Source: a virus. From it: 64,000 nucleotides of DNA. Of the stretch, positions 23,466-31,446 are shown in pieces (position 1 is the first letter of the stretch; each line of letters starts with the position of its first letter). The notes below the pieces were generated by a model. The model was given only the letters and a program-made list of their open reading frames with translations. It was not told the origin of the DNA and ran no database searches. The DNA is taken from positions 1 to 64,000 of the IMG/VR virus record IMGVR_UViG_3300030012_002336; one strand, 5' to 3'. Position numbers and translations under genes: made by a program.

Positions 23466-24301
23466 TGCCAATAAAATATCAAAAAACTAGAACATTAGTT
23501 ACTAAGACAAATAACAATAGTAGTGACTGCATAGCACCAAATATAATTTATGGGTGCTTTGGAGGCTGTGTAGACACCTATTGTTATATGTCTAGGTTTA
23601 ATGGTGATAGAGTATTTGTTAACAAAAATGTTAATGATATATTTAATTCCGTAGTAGAATGGGAAAAATCTTATAATAAAGTTCCTAATCAACAGGATCC
23701 TGTTTATACTATGGTGGACATTGCTTGTAATTCAGATTTAGTTTTGATGCAGAAGCATATGCCAGAACCACTTCATGATTATCTTAAAAGGTATGATGAT
23801 CATCAGCAGCTTAATAGTACTATGGCTACTAAGTATCCGAGTCTACTTAAGTTAGATGTAAATCATTTTAATAAAAGGCCACGTGTGCGTGTTAGTCTTA
23901 TGCCTCAAGAGTATTCTAATATTCTAGAACCTAAAATGCAGAAGATATCATCAAGAATAGATGATGTTAATAGATTAAAGGATCTAGGATGGGAAGTACA
24001 CTTAAACTATTCACCTCTTGTATTTTATCCAGGATGGAGTAAAGAGTATGAAAGTTTATTTAAAGAAGTAAAAGATAAAGCCGGTGAGAATAAATGTGAA
24101 GTTATTGCACTTACTAATCATGTTCATCAAATGAATAGAAGTAGTGAAGAAGCAAGAGAGTTAATGAAATATTCTGATGAGATCAAAAATGCTAACGGTA
24201 TAATGCGTTATCCAATACGCCAGAAAACAAGAGCTTTAGCTAATTTTAAAATGATCTACAGTAAATATTTTAATTTACAAACTATTAGATACATATTTTA
24301 A
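23465..24301 (+). CDS. Radical-SAM-like protein (spore photoproduct lyase-like)
   Basis: The N-terminal region contains YGCFGGCVDTYCYMSRF, with cysteines 31, 35 and 40 and the aromatic YCY context of spore-photoproduct-lyase-type radical SAM enzymes. The spacing is C-x3-C-x4-C instead of the canonical C-x3-C-x2-C. The rest fits a partial TIM barrel, with RVRVSLMPQEY and VHLNYSPLVFYPGW as strand/loop elements. It may repair or modify DNA using an Fe-S cluster and S-adenosylmethionine. The altered spacing makes cluster binding uncertain. It starts one base inside the DUF932 gene. Confidence 0.7.
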   Translation: MPIKYQKTRTLVTKTNNNSSDCIAPNIIYGCFGGCVDTYCYMSRFNGDRVFVNKNVNDIFNSVVEWEKSYNKVPNQQDPVYTMVDIACNSDLVLMQKHMPEPLHDYLKRYDDHQQLNSTMATKYPSLLKLDVNHFNKRPRVRVSLMPQEYSNILEPKMQKISSRIDDVNRLKDLGWEVHLNYSPLVFYPGWSKEYESLFKEVKDKAGENKCEVIALTNHVHQMNRSSEEARELMKYSDEIKNANGIMRYPIRQKTRALANFKMIYSKYFNLQTIRYIF

Positions 24302-24302
24302 A

Positions 24303-24389
24303 ATGACTGATGATCAAAAAGAAGCTATTGTCAGATTAATATTAGTAATAATATTATTAATAGTATTTGTACTAGTTCAATTGAAATGA
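24303..24389 (+). CDS. Micro membrane protein (28 aa)
   Basis: An ATG one base after the radical-SAM-like stop opens a 28-residue frame. It has an acidic N-terminus (MTDDQKEA) and one hydrophobic helix (RLILVIILLIVFVLVQL). It is the last gene before the block boundary hairpins. The clean hydrophobic helix and position favour translation, but so short a frame is uncertain. Confidence 0.45.
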   Translation: MTDDQKEAIVRLILVIILLIVFVLVQLK

Positions 24390-24390
24390 A

Positions 24391-24456
24391 AGGGGGTCTT
24401 GGTAGCGTTAACCCCCTCTCTGTTCTCTGTAAAATTCAACCTGCACGATTACAGAG
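24391..24456. terminator. Tandem hairpins at the convergent block boundary
   Basis: AGGGGGT (24391-24397) pairs with ACCCCCT (24411-24417), and CTCTGTAA (24425-24432) pairs perfectly with TTACAGAG (24449-24456). Rightward genes end at 24389 and leftward genes end at 24474, so the pair probably stops both transcripts. Neither has a long T-tract. Confidence 0.65.
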
Positions 24457-24473
24457 ATATATAAGAAGTGTTA

Positions 24474-24608
24474 TTATCTACCTTGACCTCTATACTTTTT
24501 AGTATAGTTGCTACCTCCCTTATTGAATGTAGTTCTACTCTTAGCATGTCTGCCATGAGACTTTCTACTATTAGGTGAAAATGTAAATGTATTTTTCCTT
24601 GCCGCCAT
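24474..24608 (-). CDS. Small basic protein (44 aa)
   Basis: The start ATG overlaps the stop of the upstream gene (TAATG). The 44-residue product is very basic, about one quarter Lys, Arg and His, with Ser, Asn and Gly and almost no hydrophobic residues (SHGRHAKSRTTFNKGG). It is likely a nucleic-acid-binding or minor virion component. It is the last gene of the leftward small-gene block. Confidence 0.6.
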   Translation of the reverse strand: MAARKNTFTFSPNSRKSHGRHAKSRTTFNKGGSNYTKKYRGQGR

Positions 24609-24988
24609 TATGCTCTTGTAAAGAATGCATATACTACATTTGTAACTGCAGTATCATACTTTAATTTTGCACCTGTTCCATCTTCAACTACAAAAAATGC
24701 AAAATCACCAACTCCTAATTTAGTTAAGTTAGTGCTTCCACCATTATCAGTAACAAGTATATTACCAGTTCCAGTACCGCCACCATTAGTTCCTGTATTA
24801 TGAACAAATAAATATGTATCACCTTGACTTGTAGGAATAATTGACTGATTTAAAGAAGCATATGTCGTTATACCAGCTGAAGTTACTGTGCTTTCTTGTA
24901 CAGTAATAACAGGATTTAAGGTTATAGACACAGGATCACTTTGACCAGTTATAGTACCTGTAAGATTAAATAAAGTTTGTAAATTCAT
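24608..24988 (-). CDS. Virion-type protein, paralogue 1 (126 aa)
   Basis: The 126-residue beta-rich protein starts with an N-terminal SxTGxTGQSDPVSITLNPVI strand set, has GDTYLFVHNTGTNGGGTGTGNI in the middle and LGVGDFAFFVVEDGTGAKL near the end. The gene at 25012 has the same plan (TGQSDSV, TQYVYVRNVGANGD, LNVGDAMFIPLI), and the one at 26461 a looser copy. Such three-fold families of small beta proteins are typical of capsid decoration or fibre proteins. No direct homology was recognised. Confidence 0.7.
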   Translation of the reverse strand: MNLQTLFNLTGTITGQSDPVSITLNPVITVQESTVTSAGITTYASLNQSIIPTSQGDTYLFVHNTGTNGGGTGTGNILVTDNGGSTNLTKLGVGDFAFFVVEDGTGAKLKYDTAVTNVVYAFFTRA

Positions 24989-25011
24989 TTTATTATTATT
25001 TTATATTATTA

Positions 25012-25416
25012 TTAATGTCTTTTTAGATAAGCATAAACGTATGTAGTAACTGAGTTATCATATACAGCCTTTAAACCTGCTTGTGCTATCAAAGGTATAA
25101 ACATTGCATCACCAACATTTAAATGTGCTATATTTGTTCCAGCACCATTTGTAAGTATAACTTTACCCCCAGTACTAAGATCTCCATTTGCACCAACATT
25201 TCTAACATATACATACTGTGTAGAACCTCCAGCTGCTGGTGCAGCAGATGTTCCTAGTATTTCAAAAGGTGTACCATTTACGGTATTTCTTGATGCAGAT
25301 GTTAGAGAAGGATTTTCAACGTTTAATTCAAAGTCAGTAAAATTAATACCTACTGAATCACTTTGACCTGTTAAACTTCCGTTTAAACTTAAACTAAATT
25401 TTACTTTATCAGCCAT
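25012..25416 (-). CDS. Virion-type protein, paralogue 2 (134 aa)
   Basis: The 134-residue protein is closest to the gene at 24608: LSLNGSLTGQSDSVGINF at the start, QYVYVRNVGANGDLSTGG in the middle, HLNVGDAMFIPLIAQAGLKAVYDNSVTTYVYAYL at the end. The C-terminal AVYDNSVTTYVYAYLKR parallels KYDTAVTNVVYAFFTR of paralogue 1. No signal peptide is present, so it is probably assembled into the particle from the cytoplasm. An exact role is unknown. Confidence 0.7.
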   Translation of the reverse strand: MADKVKFSLSLNGSLTGQSDSVGINFTDFELNVENPSLTSASRNTVNGTPFEILGTSAAPAAGGSTQYVYVRNVGANGDLSTGGKVILTNGAGTNIAHLNVGDAMFIPLIAQAGLKAVYDNSVTTYVYAYLKRH

Positions 25417-25434
25417 TTTTTTAAATTTTAAATA

Positions 25435-25836
25435 TTATTGTTTCTTCTTATTAAATTTTTCAACAGATCTACCACCAAAATAGGCACCAATCACTGTTAT
25501 TAATACTAACTGTAGAAGATCAGTCCACTTTTCTTCTACTGTAAATGTTAATGCACCAGCATCAATAAAGATCAATAACATAGTACATACTATCAAAAAT
25601 ATAAGAACCATAGGTCTTACATTTTTACTTAACCAACTATCAGAATTCATATCTGCCGTCCAACGGTCAGTTATATTTTTTTCCATTTGAGCTTCATGAT
25701 TCATGATTAGCTCTTTTAGTTTTCTTTTAGCGTCTAGTTTTTCTTCGTCTGTTGTTACTAAGTTATCTATTACACCACCAACTGATTCTATCAAGTTACT
25801 TCCGGCACTTGAAAAAATCTTTTTTAGTATACCCAT
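25435..25836 (-). CDS. Holin, GTA 3-TM type
   Basis: The 133-residue protein matches the GTA_holin_3TM pattern. A helical, charged N-terminus (DEEKLDAKRKLKELIMNHE) is followed by RWTADMNSDSWLSKNVRPMVLIFLIVCTMLLIFI, a second hydrophobic segment, and AYFGGRSVEKF near the end. Such holins form inner-membrane holes that release the lysin at the end of infection. Two clear membrane helices and an amphipathic region are visible. It sits among the small late genes, where lysis genes are expected, but I saw no endolysin in the window. Confidence 0.85.
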   Translation of the reverse strand: MGILKKIFSSAGSNLIESVGGVIDNLVTTDEEKLDAKRKLKELIMNHEAQMEKNITDRWTADMNSDSWLSKNVRPMVLIFLIVCTMLLIFIDAGALTFTVEEKWTDLLQLVLITVIGAYFGGRSVEKFNKKKQ

Positions 25837-25852
25837 ACTCTAAGTTTTAAAT

Positions 25853-25999
25853 TTATAATACACCGTTAGGGCCCACAGATTTTGATATAGGTGAGTGATA
25901 TTCACCACCACACATCATCATGTTAGATCCACCGCATTTATACATTTTCTTTTTTTTCTTGTCTTTCTTTTTTTTCTTTTTTTTATACATCATCATCAT
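25853..25999 (-). CDS. Met/Lys-rich micro-protein (48 aa)
   Basis: The gene starts at the ATGA overlap with the upstream gene. Its first four codons are all ATG, followed by a run of Lys (seven, Asp, five more), then MYKCGGSNMMMCGGEYHSP and a C-terminus VGPNGVL. The product is highly basic with a short Cys/Gly/Met segment that could bind metal or nucleic acid. The terminal GPNGVL also appears as GANGVL and GPNSLL on two other small late proteins. Base composition is extreme because of the Lys codons, but the exact overlap with its neighbour supports a real gene. Confidence 0.65.
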   Translation of the reverse strand: MMMMYKKKKKKKDKKKKKMYKCGGSNMMMCGGEYHSPISKSVGPNGVL

Positions 26000-26229
26000 A
26001 ATAAACTATTTGGTCCCATTTGCATTCCATATGGACAACCACAACCTTGTACCTGTCCACCTTCAGCTTTTTTAAAGCTCTTTAATGTTTTAGCTAAGTT
26101 ACATCTACGTTTTGCTTTTGTAGATGGAGGACTCTTACAATATTCTGAGATACTTTTTCCTTCAGCTTTAGCAGCTGCAGTCAAAGCACCTGGCTTCTTT
26201 ATTGCTTTTTTTATCCAATTCTTAGCCAT
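25996..26229 (-). CDS. Small basic phage protein (77 aa)
   Basis: The pattern KNWIKKAIKKPGALTAAAKAEGKSISEYCKSP and RRCNLAKTLKSFKKAEGG is that of a small phage-protein family with an NWIKKAIKKPGAL beginning. Members lie in structural gene clusters; no function is established. The C-terminus is GCGCPYGMQMGPNSLL, with a Cys/Gly cluster. It overlaps both neighbours (TAATG, ATGA). Confidence 0.75.
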   Translation of the reverse strand: MAKNWIKKAIKKPGALTAAAKAEGKSISEYCKSPPSTKAKRRCNLAKTLKSFKKAEGGQVQGCGCPYGMQMGPNSLL

Positions 26230-26456
26230 TACTTCTTTTCAAAGAATCTATCATAGGCACCTTCCTTAACTGTTTTTACAAAAAGTTCAAATTGATCTTT
26301 TGTGAATTCAGTGTAACCTTCATCTTCTCCTCCAACAATTACCTTATCAGATTCAGTTGAGATGTCAATTGCTGGACAACTCTTACAGCTAGCACAAAAA
26401 GTCATTTGTGATCTGTTTGCACTAATTTTTACATTTTTTAATCCTTCTAATTCCAT
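26229..26456 (-). CDS. Hypothetical Cys-cluster protein (75 aa)
   Basis: The 75-residue acidic protein has FCASCKSCPAIDIS, four closely spaced Cys-type positions that could bind a metal, then VIVGGEDEGYTEFTKDQFELFVKTVKEGAYDRF. The second half resembles the C-terminal pattern of DUF397, a small actinobacterial family, but this could be chance. It sits between paralogue 3 and the NWIKKAIKKPGAL-type protein, with tight spacing. Function unknown. Confidence 0.65.
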   Translation of the reverse strand: MELEGLKNVKISANRSQMTFCASCKSCPAIDISTESDKVIVGGEDEGYTEFTKDQFELFVKTVKEGAYDRFFEKK

Positions 26457-26460
26457 TGGT

Positions 26461-26829
26461 TTATACTTTTTTAAATTTAGCGTAATTAACTACACATGCA
26501 GCAGTATCAGAAATTAATTCTAATCCTTCTCCACCATCACAACATAAAAACATGAAGCTACCTGGAAAGAGTTTAGCATATGTATTGTTTGCCACATCTT
26601 GAACAGTTACAAAATTGGCAAGATCTGTATTTTGAATGAATATATAAGTATCAGCAGCAGTATTTGGAATAATCTCTGTAGCAGATGTTGGTATTGACAT
26701 AGATTTTGATTCTACATCAGTATTATCAAAATTTACAGTGTCTAAAACTGTGCTATTTAAACTAAATATACCACTAACTGTGTCAGCAGTATTAAGGTTT
26801 AATGAGAGATTAAGTGCTTGTGTTGCCAT
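26461..26829 (-). CDS. Virion-type protein, paralogue 3 (122 aa)
   Basis: The 122-residue protein has the plan of the genes at 24608 and 25012: an N-terminal beta set (LNLSLNLNTADTVSGIF), DTYIFIQNTDLANFVTV in the middle, LFPGSFMFLCCDGGEGLEL and a final VVNYAKFKKV strand. It is more diverged than the other two. Its start overlaps the stop of the upstream small Cys-rich gene by one base (TAATG). Likely a decoration or fibre component. Confidence 0.7.
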   Translation of the reverse strand: MATQALNLSLNLNTADTVSGIFSLNSTVLDTVNFDNTDVESKSMSIPTSATEIIPNTAADTYIFIQNTDLANFVTVQDVANNTYAKLFPGSFMFLCCDGGEGLELISDTAACVVNYAKFKKV

Positions 26830-27011
26830 TATATTTCAAATCCAAAGTTAAAAATCATAAATCTAAACTTTTTACAACTGCTGCCTGTGTTTTTACATTT
26901 CCAGCAAGGACAGTACATTAATTCAAATATTGTCCATGTACCTAGTCTAAAATTTATCTCATACTTTTCTTTCTTATTTCCTGATCTCCAGGAATTAATC
27001 CAATTTATCAT
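26829..27011 (-). CDS. Small aromatic Cys-rich protein (60 aa)
   Basis: The 60-residue protein is rich in Trp, Phe and Tyr and has a Cys cluster, YCPCWKCKNTGSSCKKF, which could bind a metal. The sequence RSGNKKEKYEINFRLGTWTIFELMYCPCWKC looks like a beta hairpin feeding into a zinc knuckle. It is the first gene of the second late transcript, 15 bases after the 21-bp repeated motif. It overlaps the next gene by one base. Confidence 0.65.
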   Translation of the reverse strand: MINWINSWRSGNKKEKYEINFRLGTWTIFELMYCPCWKCKNTGSSCKKFRFMIFNFGFEI

Positions 27012-27026
27012 AATAAAATAATTTAT

Positions 27027-27047
27027 GTTATATTATTAATATACAAA
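27027..27047 (-). promoter_or_regulatory. Repeated late motif, copy B
   Basis: On the minus strand it begins TTTGTATATTA followed by an A/T stretch ending in ATATAAC. Two other near-identical copies occur at 33550-33570 and 35877-35897. It lies 15 bases before the ATG at 27011, so it may be a promoter used for late genes. Confidence 0.5.
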
Positions 27048-27061
27048 AAAATAAGTGAAAA

Positions 27062-28135
27062 TTAAAGTATGATATAGTTTATTCCAAACTTGAAATCATG
27101 CCAGTCACGGTTCCAATATTTATTATATTTTCCCTCAATAAAAATACCTAAGTTCTTATTGATCTTATAACCAAATATTAAACCACCAGAATAATCTATC
27201 CAATTGCCACCATTAAAATTATGATAAGAGTATTCACCCCCTGTATCCAAATGCACGGGTAGTAGGTTCGCCCAAGAATGAAACCATATTGTTTTAGTGT
27301 AGTGATAGTAGTCTAAACCAACTACTAGAGAATGACACCACTGAACAGGTAATGCATCCTTTTTTGATTTCACATAATCATTAAGAACTTGGGGGACCAC
27401 TACCTCTTCCCATACTTCACTACTTGTAGCCACGACCGCTCCACTAGGGTCTAAGTAGCTTATTCCTGTTGGGTCAAACCCAATTGTGTAGCCTTCTTCT
27501 AAAGCAAGGTTTGTGTAGTGTATGTTTCCGTTAGATAGCACCCACTCAGACAAAGGGTCATAACCGTAAGGTTCTGATATTCTTTGTACAGCTCCTGCAG
27601 TAACTGATAGTTTTCTACCTATCTTTTGTCTATATCGTTGTGACGCTTCCATGTATTCTACATCAGCAAAGCCGTCTTGTAAGTACTCTATCTTAACCAC
27701 CCATCTATCTGCCAAGTATCGTAAAAAGTGATGTTGGTCTACATAAGAGTCACCCTGTTGTCTTTTGTAATCTGCCTCAAACAAAAACTCAAATCCTCTA
27801 GTTCGTCCAATAGTAGCGGCATCAGAGTATGATGTTTCTGTACCATCTTTGAATGTGTTAGCTTTATTCTCGTATCCAAATCTTTGTATTTTTCTTACAC
27901 CTACAGTAAAAGCATAGTCAAATGGAGTTTTTATTACATCGGTTTGAAGTCCATCTAATATAGAATATGTATTCTGATCTGAAATAGAAGTACCACCATT
28001 TACTGCAGCATAGAATGTAGAGAACTTAAAAGTTTTCTTAAGTCCTGTTTTAAACTTGCTATCCTGAGCACAACACTTTTTAGGTGCTATACAAGACAAT
28101 AATAGTAATAATATGGTCAGTAGTATTTTTTTCAT
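27062..28135 (-). CDS. Probable outer-membrane beta-barrel protein
   Basis: The 357-residue protein starts with a signal peptide (MKKILLTILLLLLSCIAPKKCCAQ). Cleavage after AQ is likely; LLSC could alternatively be a lipobox. The mature part alternates hydrophobic and polar residues in many 8-12 residue strands with aromatic girdles. It ends in GINYIIL with a Tyr and alternating hydrophobics, as in outer-membrane barrels. It directly follows the secreted repeat protein (1-base overlap) and may be its membrane anchor or partner. I recognise no family; a PorP/SprF-like role with a type IX cargo would fit the pairing but is unproven. Confidence 0.7.
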   Translation of the reverse strand: MKKILLTILLLLLSCIAPKKCCAQDSKFKTGLKKTFKFSTFYAAVNGGTSISDQNTYSILDGLQTDVIKTPFDYAFTVGVRKIQRFGYENKANTFKDGTETSYSDAATIGRTRGFEFLFEADYKRQQGDSYVDQHHFLRYLADRWVVKIEYLQDGFADVEYMEASQRYRQKIGRKLSVTAGAVQRISEPYGYDPLSEWVLSNGNIHYTNLALEEGYTIGFDPTGISYLDPSGAVVATSSEVWEEVVVPQVLNDYVKSKKDALPVQWCHSLVVGLDYYHYTKTIWFHSWANLLPVHLDTGGEYSYHNFNGGNWIDYSGGLIFGYKINKNLGIFIEGKYNKYWNRDWHDFKFGINYIIL

Positions 28136-31119
28136 TATAGTTTAATTATCTTCTTAGTTATTCTTATTTTATCATATGTGATAATCAAATTATACATACC
28201 ATTAGGATAATCTGATAAATCAACTCTTTTTATATTGTCTACTTCAATAATCTCACCTACTATATTGTACAATTCTACATCAATATTTAATCTTGTTTCT
28301 ATTGTAAATGTATTTGCTGTTGGATTAGGGTATACAATAATATCACTACCGGATAGTTCATCAATATTAACTGGCCATCCTTCTTCACAATAATTATACA
28401 TAGATTGACAGGTCTCATCCCATATCTCAGTACAACAATAGTTATCTATATCTATAACCCAAGCATAACAAGGATCGTTTAACCAATAAGGTTCTCCAGG
28501 CCCACCATAGCAACCAGCATCATAAAGACAAATACTATTGTCTGGTAAGTTAACTAGCGGATCATAGTTGTATGCATTAGGATCAGCACATCCTTCTATT
28601 ATAACTACACAGCTACCATCATCAAAGCAAGCATCTTCATCATAGTTTAGTGCAGTGGTATCAGTACAACCTCCAAGATAACAACAAGAGTTATCTAAAG
28701 TATTTGCTAGCGGATCAAAGTTAAGAGCTGTTGTATCTGTACAACCATATACAAATTCTATACAAGTACCATTATCTGTGTTAGCAGCTGGATCATAGTT
28801 AAATGCTGTGCTATCTATACACCCATATATTACAGGTACACATGAACCATTGTCTGTATTAGCTGTAGCGTCATAGTTAAAAGCAGTAGGGTCTGTACAA
28901 CCGTATACTATACCAATACAACTGCCATCATCATCAGTTGCTTCCGGCATATAGTTAATAGCAGCTACACTAGTGCATCCTAGTATTTCAAGCTCATCAC
29001 AAATTCCATCTGAGTCAGCATCATTTATACATATATCACTGCAGTTATAATACTGATCAGGATAAGTACATCCTCCACTATCTGCATTTGCACCTGGATT
29101 ATAGTTGCATGCTGAAGAGTCAGTGCAACCTAAATATATACAAGCACCATCATCCTCATTTGCATCTGCATTGTAGTTCCAAGCTGTATTATCAGTACAC
29201 CCAACTACAAGAGCTACACAAGAATCATCATCTACATTAGCTTCTGGATTGTAGTTAAATGCTAAATCATTTGTGCAACCTTCTACTACAGGTTCACATG
29301 ATCCGTCATCAGTATTTGCATCTTCATTATAGTTAAATGCTGTTGGGTCTAAACAACCAACAACTGTAGGTATACAGTATGTACCACAAAAAGGTATGTC
29401 TATATACTTTGTCCAGAAAGGAGATGTAAAGTTTTGTAGAGCACCTTGACCGTTATCTGCAAATGGATTATAACCTTCATACATTAGTTCAACACCATTA
29501 GCATTAGTTAGCTTAAATGAATTGTGCCAGGTTTGAAACTCTACTTCTTGAGGTGGTTGCTGTGGCCCTCCTACCTCAAAGTAATATACTTCAACTGGCA
29601 CACCTGGATCTAGTATAAGACCAAATGTTTGTTCATAAGATCCTGGGCCCATTGTATATGTACCTATTATGAGACCATTCTGCATAATTCCCAAGTAAGA
29701 ATTACCCCAACCATCACCTCCTGCATCACCTATCCATAGTTCATAGTTGCAGTCTGGAACTAAATCCATTATAGTTGCATTAGGATCATAGTTAAAAGCA
29801 TTTGGGTTAGTGCATCCATAAGTGTGTAATGTAGCACATGACTCATCATCTTCATTAGCTTCCGGGTTAAACTCAACATAGTCATCATCTATACAACCAG
29901 GTATTGCTGGTATAGTAGGACAAGGGTTTGCATTTTGTGCTCCTGAATATAATACATCACCAAAGCCTGCATTATCCATATTCCATAAAGTATCTCCAGC
30001 ACAATCATAAACTACAATTGTGCCATCCATGTTACCACCTGAAGAAGACCCTGCCATACCATCACCATAAGTATCTGTAACAATTAATTCCCATGGTGCA
30101 ATTTGATCTACACAAAAAGTATAAGTATATGTTTGACCTATATCTTGAAAGTTATATGATCCACTAGGCATTTCCATGCCTTGTCCAGAATTGGTAACCA
30201 TTGTCCAACCTGTTTCTCCTGGCCAGTTGTCAAACATAATCTCCATTGTAATTTGATATTGAGATGTAGTATCACAAGATGTTCCTGTGCAAGTACCATC
30301 ATCAAATGTTGCCCATGGGTTATAAGCTATTTGTGTGGGATCTGTACAGCCAGCAATGCATGGAGATGGTGTATAAGCTATTGTATCAGACACAGAACCA
30401 TCTATAAATTCTAATACACAGTAGTGCTCTACACTCCAGTTAGGTGGCATTTGTCCATTACCTGCTATAAATCCAAAGTTATTTACAGGAGCTGGTGGAA
30501 AGCTTATAGGACCTAAACCTTCTTCATTTGATACAAGAATATTAGTTACTTCACAATTAGGATTGTAGTCATCTAATGTCCATTCAAATATTATTTGTGT
30601 TTGTGTTCCACCACCTATACATATATCATATACATTAGATGTAAGAATCCCATCACAACCTGGATACTCACATGAGCCATCATCCACAGTTGCAGCAGGA
30701 TTAAAGTTTATTGCTAAAGAATCTAAACATCCAGCAATAGGGGGTGCACAAGGAGCTATAGTTAATGTATCTACTAATTGTAATCCAAAGTCACCTTCTG
30801 CATAGAATAGTGTATCTTGACATTCATTTTGTATAAGAAACCAACCATCAGTTCCTCCCCATTGAGAAGCTCCAAGACCATCACCATAGTCATCATCTAA
30901 TTCAATAATATACTCTCCTGCTAATACATTTATAACTGTATCATATAGTGTAAGTTCTGCTAGAGAAGAGTCTGTAGCAGCTATAGCAGCACCGCTAATA
31001 TCATATATAGACCATGAAGTTTCTTCTGGATAGTCATCTGTTTGTAGTTGAACATTTATCCAAGATTCTTGCGTAAATACTAGTATTGGTACTAGTAAAA
31101 AGAATATTAGTTTTTTCAT
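28135..31119 (-). CDS. Large secreted Cys-rich repeat protein with type IX sorting domain
   Basis: The 994-residue protein has a signal peptide (MKKLIFFLLVPILVFTQ). Two related beta domains (DDYGDGLGASQWGG and DTYGDGMAGSSSGG) are followed by or interleaved with 14 degenerate repeats of the form GCxDxxAxNYDPxAxxDDGSC. A thrombospondin-type Asp-rich segment (DADSDGICDE) lies among them. Residues about 926-994 are a type IX secretion C-terminal sorting domain: VYPNPTANTFTIE, VELYNIVGE, LSDYPNGMYNLII, KKIIKL. Bacteroidota use this domain to export and anchor surface proteins. Here a phage encodes one, next to other exported proteins, among virion genes. Confidence 0.92.
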   Translation of the reverse strand: MKKLIFFLLVPILVFTQESWINVQLQTDDYPEETSWSIYDISGAAIAATDSSLAELTLYDTVINVLAGEYIIELDDDYGDGLGASQWGGTDGWFLIQNECQDTLFYAEGDFGLQLVDTLTIAPCAPPIAGCLDSLAINFNPAATVDDGSCEYPGCDGILTSNVYDICIGGGTQTQIIFEWTLDDYNPNCEVTNILVSNEEGLGPISFPPAPVNNFGFIAGNGQMPPNWSVEHYCVLEFIDGSVSDTIAYTPSPCIAGCTDPTQIAYNPWATFDDGTCTGTSCDTTSQYQITMEIMFDNWPGETGWTMVTNSGQGMEMPSGSYNFQDIGQTYTYTFCVDQIAPWELIVTDTYGDGMAGSSSGGNMDGTIVVYDCAGDTLWNMDNAGFGDVLYSGAQNANPCPTIPAIPGCIDDDYVEFNPEANEDDESCATLHTYGCTNPNAFNYDPNATIMDLVPDCNYELWIGDAGGDGWGNSYLGIMQNGLIIGTYTMGPGSYEQTFGLILDPGVPVEVYYFEVGGPQQPPQEVEFQTWHNSFKLTNANGVELMYEGYNPFADNGQGALQNFTSPFWTKYIDIPFCGTYCIPTVVGCLDPTAFNYNEDANTDDGSCEPVVEGCTNDLAFNYNPEANVDDDSCVALVVGCTDNTAWNYNADANEDDGACIYLGCTDSSACNYNPGANADSGGCTYPDQYYNCSDICINDADSDGICDELEILGCTSVAAINYMPEATDDDGSCIGIVYGCTDPTAFNYDATANTDNGSCVPVIYGCIDSTAFNYDPAANTDNGTCIEFVYGCTDTTALNFDPLANTLDNSCCYLGGCTDTTALNYDEDACFDDGSCVVIIEGCADPNAYNYDPLVNLPDNSICLYDAGCYGGPGEPYWLNDPCYAWVIDIDNYCCTEIWDETCQSMYNYCEEGWPVNIDELSGSDIIVYPNPTANTFTIETRLNIDVELYNIVGEIIEVDNIKRVDLSDYPNGMYNLIITYDKIRITKKIIKL
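28513..30732 (-). repeat. Array of 14 degenerate protein repeats
   Basis: The repeat is G-C-x-D-x-x-A-x-N-[YF]-[ND]-P-x-A-x-x-D-[DN]-G-S-C, with one Cys near the start and one at the end, likely disulphide-bonded. Copies are diverged and of variable spacing, some with inserted domains. The DNA does not keep identical units, so selection acts on the protein. Confidence 0.9.
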
Positions 31120-31122
31120 ATG

Positions 31123-31446
31123 TTAAAATTTATTAGCAAGTAGTTCATCAATATATGCTTGCACTTCTTTTGCATCTGCCTTCATAGTAAATGATATATC
31201 TGCTTGATATCTTTTTACTTCTTCACCATCATCAAATATTATAATTGTAGGAACTACTGCTATATTATGCTTTTCTTGTTGTTTTGGTTTGTCTGCTATA
31301 TCTACATATGCTATATCACAGTCTACTAAATCATTACACCATTCTACATCATTTGTAGAGTTCCACCCTGCATTATATTGAATAACTTCTACCTGCCCAT
31401 AGACAATAGAAGACATTAAACAAAATATAAAAAATATATTTTTCAT
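31123..31446 (-). CDS. Secreted thioredoxin-like protein (107 aa)
   Basis: A signal peptide (MKNIFFIFCLMSSIVYGQ) is followed by a thioredoxin-like fold: VEVIQYNAGWNSTNDVEWCNDLV, then DIAYVDIADKPKQQEKHNIAVVPTIIIFDDGEEVKRY, where VPT is the cis-proline loop. The CxxC active site is absent; only a single Cys lies near its position, followed by one in VDCD. It is therefore not a normal disulphide reductase but may bind or shuffle the Cys-rich repeats of the neighbouring protein. It precedes that gene by 3 bases and overlaps the upstream gene by 4. Confidence 0.75.
   Translation of the reverse strand: MKNIFFIFCLMSSIVYGQVEVIQYNAGWNSTNDVEWCNDLVDCDIAYVDIADKPKQQEKHNIAVVPTIIIFDDGEEVKRYQADISFTMKADAKEVQAYIDELLANKF

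Noticed and set aside
25895-26269. Rightward 124-aa frame with Phe-rich segments
   Set aside because: It is the antisense of the Lys-rich gene and its neighbours, whose exact start/stop overlaps support the leftward reading.
26229-26456. Firm DUF397 assignment
   Set aside because: Only the second half resembles that family loosely, and the phylogenetic setting (Actinobacteria) does not fit; left as hypothetical.
28513-30732. CRISPR-like or DNA tandem repeat array
   Set aside because: The units vary in sequence and spacing at the DNA level; only the protein motif is kept, so it is a protein repeat.
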